DNA of 5,013 nt from Acidimicrobiaceae bacterium (GTDB lineage Bacteria; Actinomycetota; Acidimicrobiia; Acidimicrobiales; Palsa-688): contig DAHWQF010000282.1 in assembly GCA_027334785.1 (NCBI GenBank), forward strand, positions 1 through 5,013. Direction: 5' to 3'. The notes beneath the pieces were generated by a model that saw nothing but the letters and a program-made list of their open reading frames with translations, was not told the origin of the DNA and did not search any database. The position numbers and the translations under genes were made by a program. Shown here in pieces: positions 1 to 5,013 of this stretch; position 1 is the first letter of the stretch, and every line of letters begins with the position of its first letter.

Positions 1-2100
1 AGGGGCGTACCCACAGGCGGGCAGTGGGCCCCCTCTCACCGCCCCGAGGGCCCGGGCCTCCCGGCCGAGCCGGCCCCTGGCCCTAAGCTCGCCTTGGAGG
101 GCGGCCGTTTCGTCTGGCGGGGCACCCCGTCCGACCGCCACCTGCCCAAGGCTGCCGGCCTGCGCTGGGACCCCGACGGCGAGTGCTGGTGGACGACCGA
201 CCCGATGGCTGCCGCCAAGCTCGCCAACTTCGCCGACGAGGCCGCCAAGGCAGCCATCGACGACGCAATGGCGGCAAGACGCGAGTCGCTCGAGCTGTCC
301 CGCGCCGACGACGCCGAGGTCGACGTGCCGGTGCCGGACGGCCTAGCGCTGCTCCCGTTCCAGCGCGCCGGCGTGGCCTACGCCCTCGGGAGGCCGGCGA
401 CCCTGATCGGCGACGAGATGGGGCTCGGCAAGACGCCCCAGTCGATCGCCGTCGCCAACGCCACCGGGGCGCGCGGTGTCCTCATCGTCTGCCCGCTGTC
501 GGTCAAGGTGAACTGGGAGCGCGAGATCGCCCGCTGGTCGACCGCCGACCCGCCGCTCACGGTCGGCCACGCCACGGCCAAGGAGTGGCCGGCGACCGAC
601 GTGGTGGTGGCCCACTACGACGTGCTCTCCCGCCACGAGGCCGACCTGCGCTCGCGCGAATGGGACATGGTCGTGCTGGACGAAGCCCACTACCTGAAGA
701 ACCCGAAGGCGCAGCGCACCCAGGCCATCTTCGGGAAGAAGGGCCTCCCGGCCGTCGGCGCTGGCCGCAAGCTCGTGCTCACCGGCACGCCCATACCCAA
801 CCGGCCCGTCGAGCTGTACGGGATCCTGCGCTGGCTCGACCCCGAGGTGGCCGGCAGTTGGCTGCGCTACGCCACGCGTTACTGCGCCGGCAAAGAGACC
901 CGCTGGGGCTGGGACGTCTCGGGTAGCTCCAACCTGGGCGAGCTACAGGAAAAGCTGCGCTCGACCCTCATGGTGCGCCGGCTGAAGGCCGACGTGCTGA
1001 CCGAGCTGCCGCCCAAACGCCGCCAGGTCGTCCCCCTCGACCCCGCCGACGTGGAGGGCGCCTCGCAAGCCCTCGGCGCCGAACAAGAGGGCATGGCCGA
1101 GGTGGCGGCGGCGCTCGCGGAGGCCCGCGTCGAGGCCGAACTGGCCAAGGCGAGCGAGGACCCAGCCGAGTACAAAGCCGCTGTAGAGCGCCTGCGCGAG
1201 GCCCAGCACGCCGAGTTCTCAGAGATGAGCCGGCTGCGCCACGACACCGCCGTCGTGAAGGCCCCCGCCGTCGCCGCCCACGTGGCCGACCTCCTGGAGT
1301 CGGGCGAGGCCAAGGTGGCGGTGTGGGCGCACCACCACGACGTGGTGGGCATCCTGCGCGAGCGCCTGGCCGAGTACGGCGTCGTCGCTATCACCGGCGA
1401 GACGCCCCAGGCCGAGCGCCAGGTGGCGGTCGACTCGTTCCAGTCCCCTGAGGGCCCAAGGGTGTTCATCGGCTCGATCACCGCCGCCGGCACCGGCATC
1501 ACGCTCACCGCCGCACAGACTGCCGTGTTCGCGGAACTGGACTGGGTGCCGGGCAATGTCTCCCAGGCCGAGGCCCGCCATCACCGCATCGGCCAGGCCG
1601 GCTCGGTGCTCATCCAGCACGTGCTCTTGGACGGCAGCCTCGACGCCAAGTTGGCCAGCACGCTCATCGCCAAGCAGGAGGTGGCCGACAAGGCGCTCGA
1701 CCGCCCGCCCGACCAGCCCTGGGCCCCGCCCGAAGCCTTCGCCGTCCCTGAGGCGCCGCCCGCCACCGCCGAGGCGCCGCCGTCGCGTGTCGAGCGGATC
1801 GCGGCCTGGCTCACCGAGGCCGACGCTGTCTTGTTCCACCGGGGCGTGCGGGCCCTGGCCGCCGAGGACTGGGACCGGGCCGCGGTCCTGAACGACGCCG
1901 GCTTCTCCAAGGTGGACACGGGCATCGGTCACCGGCTGGCCGAGCTGGACCGCCTCACGCCGAAGCAGGCCGCCCTGGCCGCCCTGCTCTGCCAGCGCTA
2001 CAAGCGCCAGCTCGGGGAGGTGGGCGAGCGGGCCAGCGAAGTGGTGCGCGGGGCCACGGCCGCCGAGACGGGCGACGACGAGGCCCCCGCTCCGCGCTGA
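1..2100 (+). CDS. SNF2/SWI2-family helicase-like ATPase, probably 5'-partial
   Basis: This is a superfamily 2 DNA-dependent ATPase/translocase of the SNF2 class. Visible motifs are Walker A GDEMGLGKT (409-435), DEAH box (679-690), motif III LTGTPIPN (778-801), motif V-type GSITAAGTG (1471-1497) and motif VI QAEARHHRIGQ (1564-1596) with both arginines. A charged, helical insert lies between the lobes (about 1050-1250). Upstream of Walker A, the segment at about 94-235 (GGRFVW, LRWDPDGECWW) resembles the small N-terminal domain of SMARCAL1-like and phage SNF2 proteins. A proline-rich linker (about 1700-1790) leads to a helical C-terminal domain (about 1790-2040). The only in-frame start in view is TTG at 94. 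It has no Shine-Dalgarno, and the frame is open back to base 1 with plausible coding sequence (PTGGQWAPS), so I call the gene 5'-partial. Phage and mobile-element helicases of this class act in replication or recombination, but the exact substrate is not evident. The family call is secure; the start is not. Confidence 0.93.
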   Translation, partial: RGVPTGGQWAPSHRPEGPGLPAEPAPGPKLALEGGRFVWRGTPSDRHLPKAAGLRWDPDGECWWTTDPMAAAKLANFADEAAKAAIDDAMAARRESLELSRADDAEVDVPVPDGLALLPFQRAGVAYALGRPATLIGDEMGLGKTPQSIAVANATGARGVLIVCPLSVKVNWEREIARWSTADPPLTVGHATAKEWPATDVVVAHYDVLSRHEADLRSREWDMVVLDEAHYLKNPKAQRTQAIFGKKGLPAVGAGRKLVLTGTPIPNRPVELYGILRWLDPEVAGSWLRYATRYCAGKETRWGWDVSGSSNLGELQEKLRSTLMVRRLKADVLTELPPKRRQVVPLDPADVEGASQALGAEQEGMAEVAAALAEARVEAELAKASEDPAEYKAAVERLREAQHAEFSEMSRLRHDTAVVKAPAVAAHVADLLESGEAKVAVWAHHHDVVGILRERLAEYGVVAITGETPQAERQVAVDSFQSPEGPRVFIGSITAAGTGITLTAAQTAVFAELDWVPGNVSQAEARHHRIGQAGSVLIQHVLLDGSLDAKLASTLIAKQEVADKALDRPPDQPWAPPEAFAVPEAPPATAEAPPSRVERIAAWLTEADAVLFHRGVRALAAEDWDRAAVLNDAGFSKVDTGIGHRLAELDRLTPKQAALAALLCQRYKRQLGEVGERASEVVRGATAAETGDDEAPAPR

Positions 2101-2108
2101 TTACGCCG

Positions 2109-2801
2109 GTGCCCCCACGTACAAGCATGCAACTTCCACTAGAGACAGGTGGTCGCTTGACCACGCCATTTAGGGTCGATCCCGACCGCTTGGGCTGCCT
2201 TGTCGAAAAGTTCATCGCCCAGCTCCCTCCTAGCGGTGACGACTGGGTATTTGGTCGCGGCGATGATTTGCGTTATGGAGACCTGGCCGTATGCCGGGCC
2301 CGCCCGGGAAAGGTCCTTCATGTCGTCGGGACGGGCCTGCTTGCCGAGTGCTTGCGAGTTCTCGTTGACGACGGTGGCCTAGCTGGCTGGTCGCTCCATC
2401 CAGTACCGCCCGGTCGTTCGCCAGTCGTGTTGTTGTCCGAGCCCCTCTTGGCCGCTTCGGGTACCCGGCGCATTTTCAACGCTCTCGATCGGTCGCCGTT
2501 CGCAACCGTCGAGGAGATCGCAGCCACCCCGGACGCCAACCTGAGGGAGCTCATGAACATCGGGTCGACGTCATTGCCCGCCATCCGGTGGGCTGTCGCA
2601 CAGGTCCTGCCCCAGCTGGAGAAGGAAGGAAAGAAAGGGGACGGAGAAGACCAGTCCGGGCCAGCTTCTCTGGGTGCGGTACTGGTCGACCTCGGGGACC
2701 AAGCTCCCTCTTTTTTACAGGCTTGTGCCAAGAGCGGCCGGGATAGCGGCGAGGTGATCCGCAACCTAGTAACTGCTTGGTTGCGGTCGTGCGATCTCTA
2801 G
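2109..2801 (+). CDS. Unknown protein with RNA polymerase alpha-CTD-like helix-hairpin-helix segment
   Basis: The protein is about 230 aa from GTG at 2109, or 224 aa from ATG at 2127. Neither start has a clear Shine-Dalgarno, so the start is uncertain. Residues ~120-165 follow the pattern of the RNA polymerase alpha-subunit C-terminal domain: TVEEIAA, then LRELMNIGSTSLPAI, matching the family's TV.EL...L..I.N.G.KSL.EI. That fold binds DNA and proteins through helix-hairpin-helix motifs. The first ~115 residues and the charged tail (EKEGKKGDGEDQ, then a helical end) are not recognised. The gene starts 8 bases after the helicase stop, so it may be co-transcribed with it. Its composition differs sharply: two 60-base rows (2161-2280) hand-count to 60% and 57% GC, against 80% for a helicase row (1261-1320), and it uses AT-ending codons including a TTA leucine at 2715. 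This suggests separate acquisition. It has no alpha N-terminal domain, so it is not RpoA. Confidence 0.72.
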   Translation: MPPRTSMQLPLETGGRLTTPFRVDPDRLGCLVEKFIAQLPPSGDDWVFGRGDDLRYGDLAVCRARPGKVLHVVGTGLLAECLRVLVDDGGLAGWSLHPVPPGRSPVVLLSEPLLAASGTRRIFNALDRSPFATVEEIAATPDANLRELMNIGSTSLPAIRWAVAQVLPQLEKEGKKGDGEDQSGPASLGAVLVDLGDQAPSFLQACAKSGRDSGEVIRNLVTAWLRSCDL

Positions 2802-2962
2802 CTACTACCTCCCGACAAACCCAAGTTCCGGACTGGCCCCGCGGCGCTGACCGAGCAGCGGAGCCCTCGCCCACCCCCACAAGAGCAACGGCTCCCTGCC
2901 TGCTTGGCACGGAGCGCTCTCACCCGTCCAACACGCAGTTCCTTATCGAAAGGGAAAAACCA
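2802..2962 (+). other. Non-coding leader before the membrane/HTH/DnaA-IV operon
   Basis: This 161-base gap has lower, mixed composition and no supported gene. The downstream frame can be traced back to a TTG at 2777, but that would overlap the end of the preceding gene, lacks a ribosome binding site, and would add a proline- and serine-rich stretch unlike the family. Weak symmetry is present: a 5-bp stem at 2845-2849/2856-2860 and the palindrome GAGCGCTC at 2912-2919. I see no convincing -35/-10 pair, although the space and the strong ribosome binding site downstream suggest the operon promoter lies here. Confidence 0.5.
2949..2954 (+). promoter_or_regulatory. Ribosome binding site AAAGGG deciding the ATG 2963 start
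   Basis: A purine-rich AAAGGG sits 8 bases before ATG 2963. It is the clearest Shine-Dalgarno before any internal gene of the window and supports this start over the longer TTG 2777 reading. Confidence 0.75.
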
Positions 2963-3316
2963 ATGGCAACTCCGGGAACGGACCACAAGAGCTTCTTCCG
3001 CTCGCTCTACGACTTTAGCTTCGGCACCTTCGTCACCTCGCGGGTGCTGAAGGTGCTCTACGGGCTCGTCGTCATCCTCTACAGCCTGACGGCCGTCGTC
3101 GCCTTCCTGCTCCTGCTCATCAAGGGCGGGGTGATCGGCATCGTCCTCGCCATCGTCTTCGTCCCCCTCCTTTACTTCATCTACCTCGTCGTCACCAGGC
3201 TCCTCTTCGAGTCCCTGATGGTCGTCTTCCGCATCGGCGACGACGTGCGGGCGATCGCACAACGGCGGGAGGGGCCGGGCGACGGGGACGACGGGCACCC
3301 AGCCCCAACGGCATGA
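2963..3316 (+). CDS. DUF4282-like small two-helix membrane protein
   Basis: This is a 117-aa inner-membrane protein. Two hydrophobic segments, about residues 31-53 (VLYGLVVILYSL through LLLLI) and 57-77 (VIGIVLAIVF through YLVV), are separated by a tight KGG turn. They are preceded by an aromatic cytoplasmic lead (KSFFRSLYDFSFGTF) and followed by TRLLFESLMVVFRIGDD, which matches the conserved R...E....FRI pattern after the second helix in DUF4282 proteins. The tail is charged and disordered (GDGDDG). The family's function is not established, so none is assigned. The start is ATG 2963 with a good ribosome binding site. The stop overlaps the next gene's start as ATGA (3313-3316), so the two are probably translationally coupled and this is the first gene of a three-gene operon. 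Confidence 0.85.
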   Translation: MATPGTDHKSFFRSLYDFSFGTFVTSRVLKVLYGLVVILYSLTAVVAFLLLLIKGGVIGIVLAIVFVPLLYFIYLVVTRLLFESLMVVFRIGDDVRAIAQRREGPGDGDDGHPAPTA

Positions 3317-3552
3317 GCACAGCGAAACTGCTCTCCATCGAAGAGGCCGCCGAGTACCTGGGCGTCCCGGTCCGGGTGCTCCGGGGCTTGCGAGAGCGCC
3401 GGCTGGTCCCGGTCGTGCACCTCGGCAAGCGGCTCTACTTCCGCGCCGAGGACCTGGACAAGCTCATCGAGCCCCGCCTCGAGCCGGCCATGCGTGGCCC
3501 GCTGGCGCCCGCCGGCGCCTTCAACCTTCGCCGCGTGCGCCGACCAGCATGA
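3313..3552 (+). CDS. Excisionase/MerR-type helix-turn-helix DNA-binding protein (HTH_17-like)
   Basis: This is a 79-aa DNA-binding protein. Residues 7-52 form a compact winged-helix module of the excisionase/MerR N-terminal type: LLSIEEAAEYLGVPVRVL (HTH), then RERRLVPVVHLGKRLYF (recognition and wing), then RAEDLDKLI. The Y-LGV-P and G-K-R-x-x-F pattern is characteristic. A basic, alanine/arginine-rich tail follows (FNLRRVRRPA). Such proteins act as recombination directionality factors or small transcription regulators in mobile elements, and the sequence alone cannot separate these roles. No integrase is in view. There is no strong Shine-Dalgarno; the start overlaps the upstream stop, and its own stop overlaps the next start as ATGA (3549-3552), so expression is likely coupled on both sides. 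Confidence 0.85.
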   Translation: MSTAKLLSIEEAAEYLGVPVRVLRGLRERRLVPVVHLGKRLYFRAEDLDKLIEPRLEPAMRGPLAPAGAFNLRRVRRPA

Positions 3553-4082
3553 CCCTGGCTGTTGGACAGTTCACCCCTGAGGCGGCCTCGTCCCGGGTGG
3601 TCTCGACGGCACCTGCCCGCGCACAGCACAAGACGGCACAGCACCACCTGCTCGGTGCCGGCCCAGCCAACATCCTGCACGCCGCCGAGGTCGTCGCCCG
3701 GTCGAACGGCTACGACGTCGAAGAGCTGATCGACTCGCACGCCGCTCAGCCTCTCCGCCTCCGCCAGGCGCTCTATTGGGCCTGCCACGAGCTCTTGGGC
3801 TGTTCCTACCCATTGATCGGCCAAGCACTCGGCAAGGACCACACGACCGTGCTGGCGGGCGCCCGGCGTTTTGCTGCCCTCGTCGCGACCGAGCCGGCGC
3901 TGGCCGAAGTGGCGCAACGCATCGCCGAGGTTGCCGCCGAGCGACCGGGACGACCAGGCCCCGAACCACTCGCGGTGATGGTCGTGGTAGGGCTGCAGGC
4001 CGACCAGCTAGCCGAAGCTCGGCGCTGGCTTGCCGACCACGCGCCGGCGGCAAAGGTCCTGGTGGCCGGCGAGGGTGCTTGA
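3549..4082 (+). CDS. Stand-alone DnaA domain IV-like DNA-binding protein
   Basis: The protein is 177 aa. Residues ~41-115 match the DNA-binding domain IV of the replication initiator DnaA: an initial helix (ILHAAEVVARSNGYDVEELI), the basic loop PLRLRQALYWACHELL, then YPLIGQALGKDHTTVLAGARR. The last part contains the DHTTV signature (residues 97-101) that recognises DnaA boxes in DnaA. There is no AAA+ domain, Walker motif or domain I/II, so it cannot be an ATP-driven initiator. The first 40 residues look unstructured. Residues 125-177 form an unrecognised tail with a short beta/alpha pattern (PLAVMVVVGL, ADQLAEARRWL, AKVLVAG). It may bind DnaA-box-like sites to regulate the element's replication or its own operon, or compete with host DnaA (inference). 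The start is fixed by ATGA overlap with the HTH gene. I noticed no good DnaA box in the window by eye. Confidence 0.85.
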   Translation: MTLAVGQFTPEAASSRVVSTAPARAQHKTAQHHLLGAGPANILHAAEVVARSNGYDVEELIDSHAAQPLRLRQALYWACHELLGCSYPLIGQALGKDHTTVLAGARRFAALVATEPALAEVAQRIAEVAAERPGRPGPEPLAVMVVVGLQADQLAEARRWLADHAPAAKVLVAGEGA

Positions 4083-4087
4083 CGGGG

Positions 4088-4104
4088 CGGCCGGCGACCG
4101 GCCG
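4088..4104 (+). terminator. GC-only hairpin just after the DnaA-IV gene, possible terminator
   Basis: A perfect 7-bp stem (CGGCCGG / CCGGCCG) encloses a CGA loop and starts 5 bases after the stop at 4080-4082. No T-run follows (the next bases are ACAAAACG). This fits the U-less hairpins often proposed as terminators in high-GC bacteria, but it could be an mRNA-end stabiliser or an operator instead. Confidence 0.45.
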
Positions 4105-4186
4105 ACAAAACGCACAATGACAGCGCGACGCCTTACAAGATCGCGACGCATGTAGGCGGACCACCCAACGAAAGCCCATGTCGGCG

Positions 4187-4206
4187 ACGACCCGCTGCTG
4201 GGTCGT
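4187..4206 (+). repeat. Perfect inverted repeat ACGACCC-N6-GGGTCGT
   Basis: Two 7-base arms flank a GCTGCT spacer about 30 bases before ATG 4238. It could form an RNA hairpin in the leader of the zinc-ribbon/transglycosylase pair, or be an operator for a dimeric regulator such as one encoded just upstream. The bases after it (AAAACGC) repeat those found 2 bases after the first hairpin. Confidence 0.5.
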
Positions 4207-4237
4207 AAAACGCGCCAGCCCACCCCCACATAGGGCC

Positions 4238-4492
4238 ATGCCAGACAGAACGGCCACCTACGCCGACGCCGGCACGGCGCAGTTCACCGGGCACTACGGC
4301 CCCGGCACCCTCGGCGTCCGTCTCGCCCGCCCCGCCGGCGCCCCGGCCGAGAGCGGCGACGTGGCGACATCCTGCTCCACATGCGGCCAGCCGATCCGTT
4401 ACGGCTCCGAGGCGTTCATGCGCCTCGGCCACGACGAGCGCGCCGCGCCGGTCGCGGCCATCCTCTGCCGACGGTGCGGGGGCGGGAAATGA
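4238..4492 (+). CDS. Small protein with C-terminal four-cysteine zinc-ribbon-like motif
   Basis: The protein is 84 aa from ATG 4238, or 104 aa from ATG 4178. The shorter form is preferred because codon bias begins there, AGGG lies just upstream (though only 2 bases away), and the extra 20 codons span a hairpin. The C-terminus holds two CxxC pairs, C46-C49 (CSTCGQ) and C77-C80 (CRRCGG), 27 residues apart, with H65 between them. This is typical of a single zinc ribbon or treble clef. The N-terminal half is alanine/glycine-rich with no known domain. Similar tiny zinc proteins are common in phages and mobile elements and may bind nucleic acid or protein; no specific role can be given. The stop overlaps the next start as ATGA (4489-4492), so the pair is probably co-translated. 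Confidence 0.66.
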   Translation: MPDRTATYADAGTAQFTGHYGPGTLGVRLARPAGAPAESGDVATSCSTCGQPIRYGSEAFMRLGHDERAAPVAAILCRRCGGGK

Positions 4493-4842
4493 GGAAGGCC
4501 CTGCGGGCCTCGCTCAGCCTCCTTGCCGTGGCCGCCCCGCTGCGGCCCGCCAGCCACGCGCAGGCGCCCACCGACGCCGCGAGCACGCACACGCCGCACT
4601 GGCGTTGCATCCGCTGGTTCGAGAGCCGCGACAACTACCGCAACCACTCGAACGAGCCCTTCACGGGTGCGTACCAGATCGCCAATTACGTCTGGCACGC
4701 CACACTGCAGCTGCCGGGCCAGGCCTGGCAGTTCCCCAAGCACGTCCAGAACCACGCCGCCCTTGCCCTGTGGCACTACGACCTGCGCACCTGGGGCGAC
4801 CCTTGGCACGCATGGGAGACCGCCCCCTTGTGCGGCCTCTGA
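4489..4842 (+). CDS. Secreted mini transglycosylase / Rpf-like cell-wall hydrolase
   Basis: This is a 117-aa predicted secreted protein. Residues 1-24 form a Sec signal peptide (MRKALR, then LSLLAVAAPL, ending ASHA). The mature part begins after a short threonine/alanine linker with WRCIRWFESRDNY (about 38-50), followed by TGAYQIANYVWHATL (59-73). This matches the catalytic core of actinobacterial resuscitation-promoting-factor/transglycosylase-like domains: C-I-x-x-x-E-S-x-x-N-Y with E45 as candidate catalytic acid, then G-A-Y-Q-I. The C-terminal W-x-H-Y-D and W106-W109 to PLCGL region completes a domain of ~80 residues. C40 and C115 could form the disulfide seen in Rpf folds. It would cleave peptidoglycan glycan strands outside the membrane. 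There is no LysM, SH3 or other wall-binding domain. In a mobile element it may aid wall passage or remodelling (inference). The start is set by ATGA overlap with the preceding gene. Confidence 0.75.
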   Translation: MRKALRASLSLLAVAAPLRPASHAQAPTDAASTHTPHWRCIRWFESRDNYRNHSNEPFTGAYQIANYVWHATLQLPGQAWQFPKHVQNHAALALWHYDLRTWGDPWHAWETAPLCGL

Positions 4843-4859
4843 ACTACCGCTACCAACGA

Positions 4860-4869
4860 AAGGAGCAGG
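4860..4869 (+). promoter_or_regulatory. Purine-rich ribosome binding site AAGGAGCAGG
   Basis: AAGGAG (4860-4865) lies 13 bases and the adjoining GCAGG 9 bases before ATG 4879. The match is strong though the spacing of AAGGAG is long. It indicates independent translation of the last gene, unlike the coupled genes upstream. Confidence 0.65.
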
Positions 4870-4878
4870 TAAAACCCG

Positions 4879-5013
4879 ATGAGAAAGTTCCTACTGGTGC
4901 TCACAGGGCTCGTCGCCTTGGCGGCCATCGCCCTTGGCGCCGCCTCTTTCGCCAAGTCCTCGTCCGACGCCACTCGCGCTTCGGCCCTTCGCGGCCAGCT
5001 CGACGGCCTGCGC
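4879..5013 (+). CDS. N-terminus of membrane-anchored or exported protein, 3'-partial
   Basis: The first 45 codons are visible before the window ends. They encode MRKFLL, a hydrophobic stretch to about residue 22 (VLTGLVALAAIALGAASF), and then a polar, alanine/arginine/serine-rich segment (KSSSDATRASALRGQLDGLR) that could begin a coiled coil. This is either a signal peptide or a single N-terminal membrane anchor with an extracellular stalk. The product cannot be identified. The gene lies 36 bases after the transglycosylase stop on the same strand with its own ribosome binding site, so it may share its transcript and also act at the envelope. Confidence 0.65.
   Translation, partial: MRKFLLVLTGLVALAAIALGAASFAKSSSDATRASALRGQLDGLR

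Larger units (their letters stand above)
4083..4237 (+). other. Non-coding spacer with two hairpins between operons
   Basis: This 155-base gap between the DnaA-IV gene and the zinc-ribbon gene is less GC-rich than the flanking genes. It contains two perfect inverted repeats, annotated separately. An in-frame ATG at 4178 could extend the next gene by 20 codons across the second hairpin, but those codons have poor third-position bias and give a peptide unlike the rest. The gap probably holds the end of the upstream operon and the leader of the next. No clear promoter was recognised. Confidence 0.5.

Noticed and set aside
879..1556. Long open frames on the minus strand across the helicase (also 1219-1932 and 3571-4257)
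   Set aside because: They lie antisense to strongly supported genes, show low-complexity Arg/Ala/Gly-rich translations, and have no recognisable motifs; typical shadows in high-GC DNA.
2109..2801. Calling the alpha-CTD-like protein an RNA polymerase alpha subunit
   Set aside because: It lacks the alpha N-terminal dimerisation domain and only a short internal segment matches; its other parts are unrelated.
2777..2962. Upstream extension of the DUF4282-like gene to TTG 2777
   Set aside because: It overlaps the preceding gene, lacks a ribosome binding site, and adds a proline-rich segment foreign to the family; ATG 2963 has a good Shine-Dalgarno.
4079..4108. TTGACG at 4079-4084 as a promoter -35 element
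   Set aside because: No acceptable -10 hexamer lies 16-19 bases downstream, and the site overlaps the gene's stop and the hairpin.
2869..4230. Exact 13-base repeat GCCCACCCCCACA at 2869-2881 and 4218-4230, both in intergenic regions
   Set aside because: Intriguing placement, but it is C-rich low-complexity sequence; in a GC-rich 5-kb window about one such match is expected by chance, and the distances to the downstream starts differ (81 and 7 bases).
4373..4381. TGCTCCACA as a possible DnaA box
   Set aside because: It differs from the TTGTCCACA form at two positions and lies within a coding sequence with no companion boxes, so there is no support for an origin.

Overview
The window is high-GC DNA coding on the + strand throughout. 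I found no convincing minus-strand gene, rRNA, tRNA, CRISPR array or insertion sequence. The strong G/C bias at third codon positions, the start-stop overlaps, and a small secreted transglycosylase/Rpf-like protein next to an excisionase-type HTH protein suggest an actinobacterium-like host. The gene mix resembles accessory DNA (prophage, integrative element or plasmid) rather than a core chromosomal locus. No integrase, capsid, terminase or conjugation gene is visible, so the element type cannot be settled here.

Layout. (1) Bases 1-2100: a SNF2/SWI2-type helicase-like ATPase. Its frame is open to the left window edge, so the gene probably begins upstream. (2) 2109-2801: a protein of unknown function with a helix-hairpin-helix segment like the RNA polymerase alpha C-terminal domain. 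It is clearly less GC-rich than its neighbours and looks like a separate acquisition. (3) 2802-2962: a non-coding leader. (4) 2963-4082: a tightly overlapping three-gene operon encoding a two-helix DUF4282-like membrane protein, a MerR/excisionase-type HTH protein, and a stand-alone DnaA domain IV-like DNA-binding protein with no AAA+ ATPase. (5) 4083-4237: a non-coding spacer with two perfect 7-bp-stem hairpins. (6) 4238-4842: a four-cysteine zinc-ribbon-like small protein, overlapping by ATGA with a secreted mini-transglycosylase. (7) 4879 to the end: the start of a membrane-anchored or exported protein with its own ribosome binding site, cut by the window edge.

How the parts may work together (inference): the helicase and the DnaA-IV protein suggest replication or recombination functions, the HTH protein suggests control of the element, and the exported proteins suggest a role at the cell envelope. 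The most unusual items are the DnaA-domain-IV-only protein coupled to an excisionase-like HTH and a membrane protein, and the alpha-CTD-like protein inserted beside the helicase.
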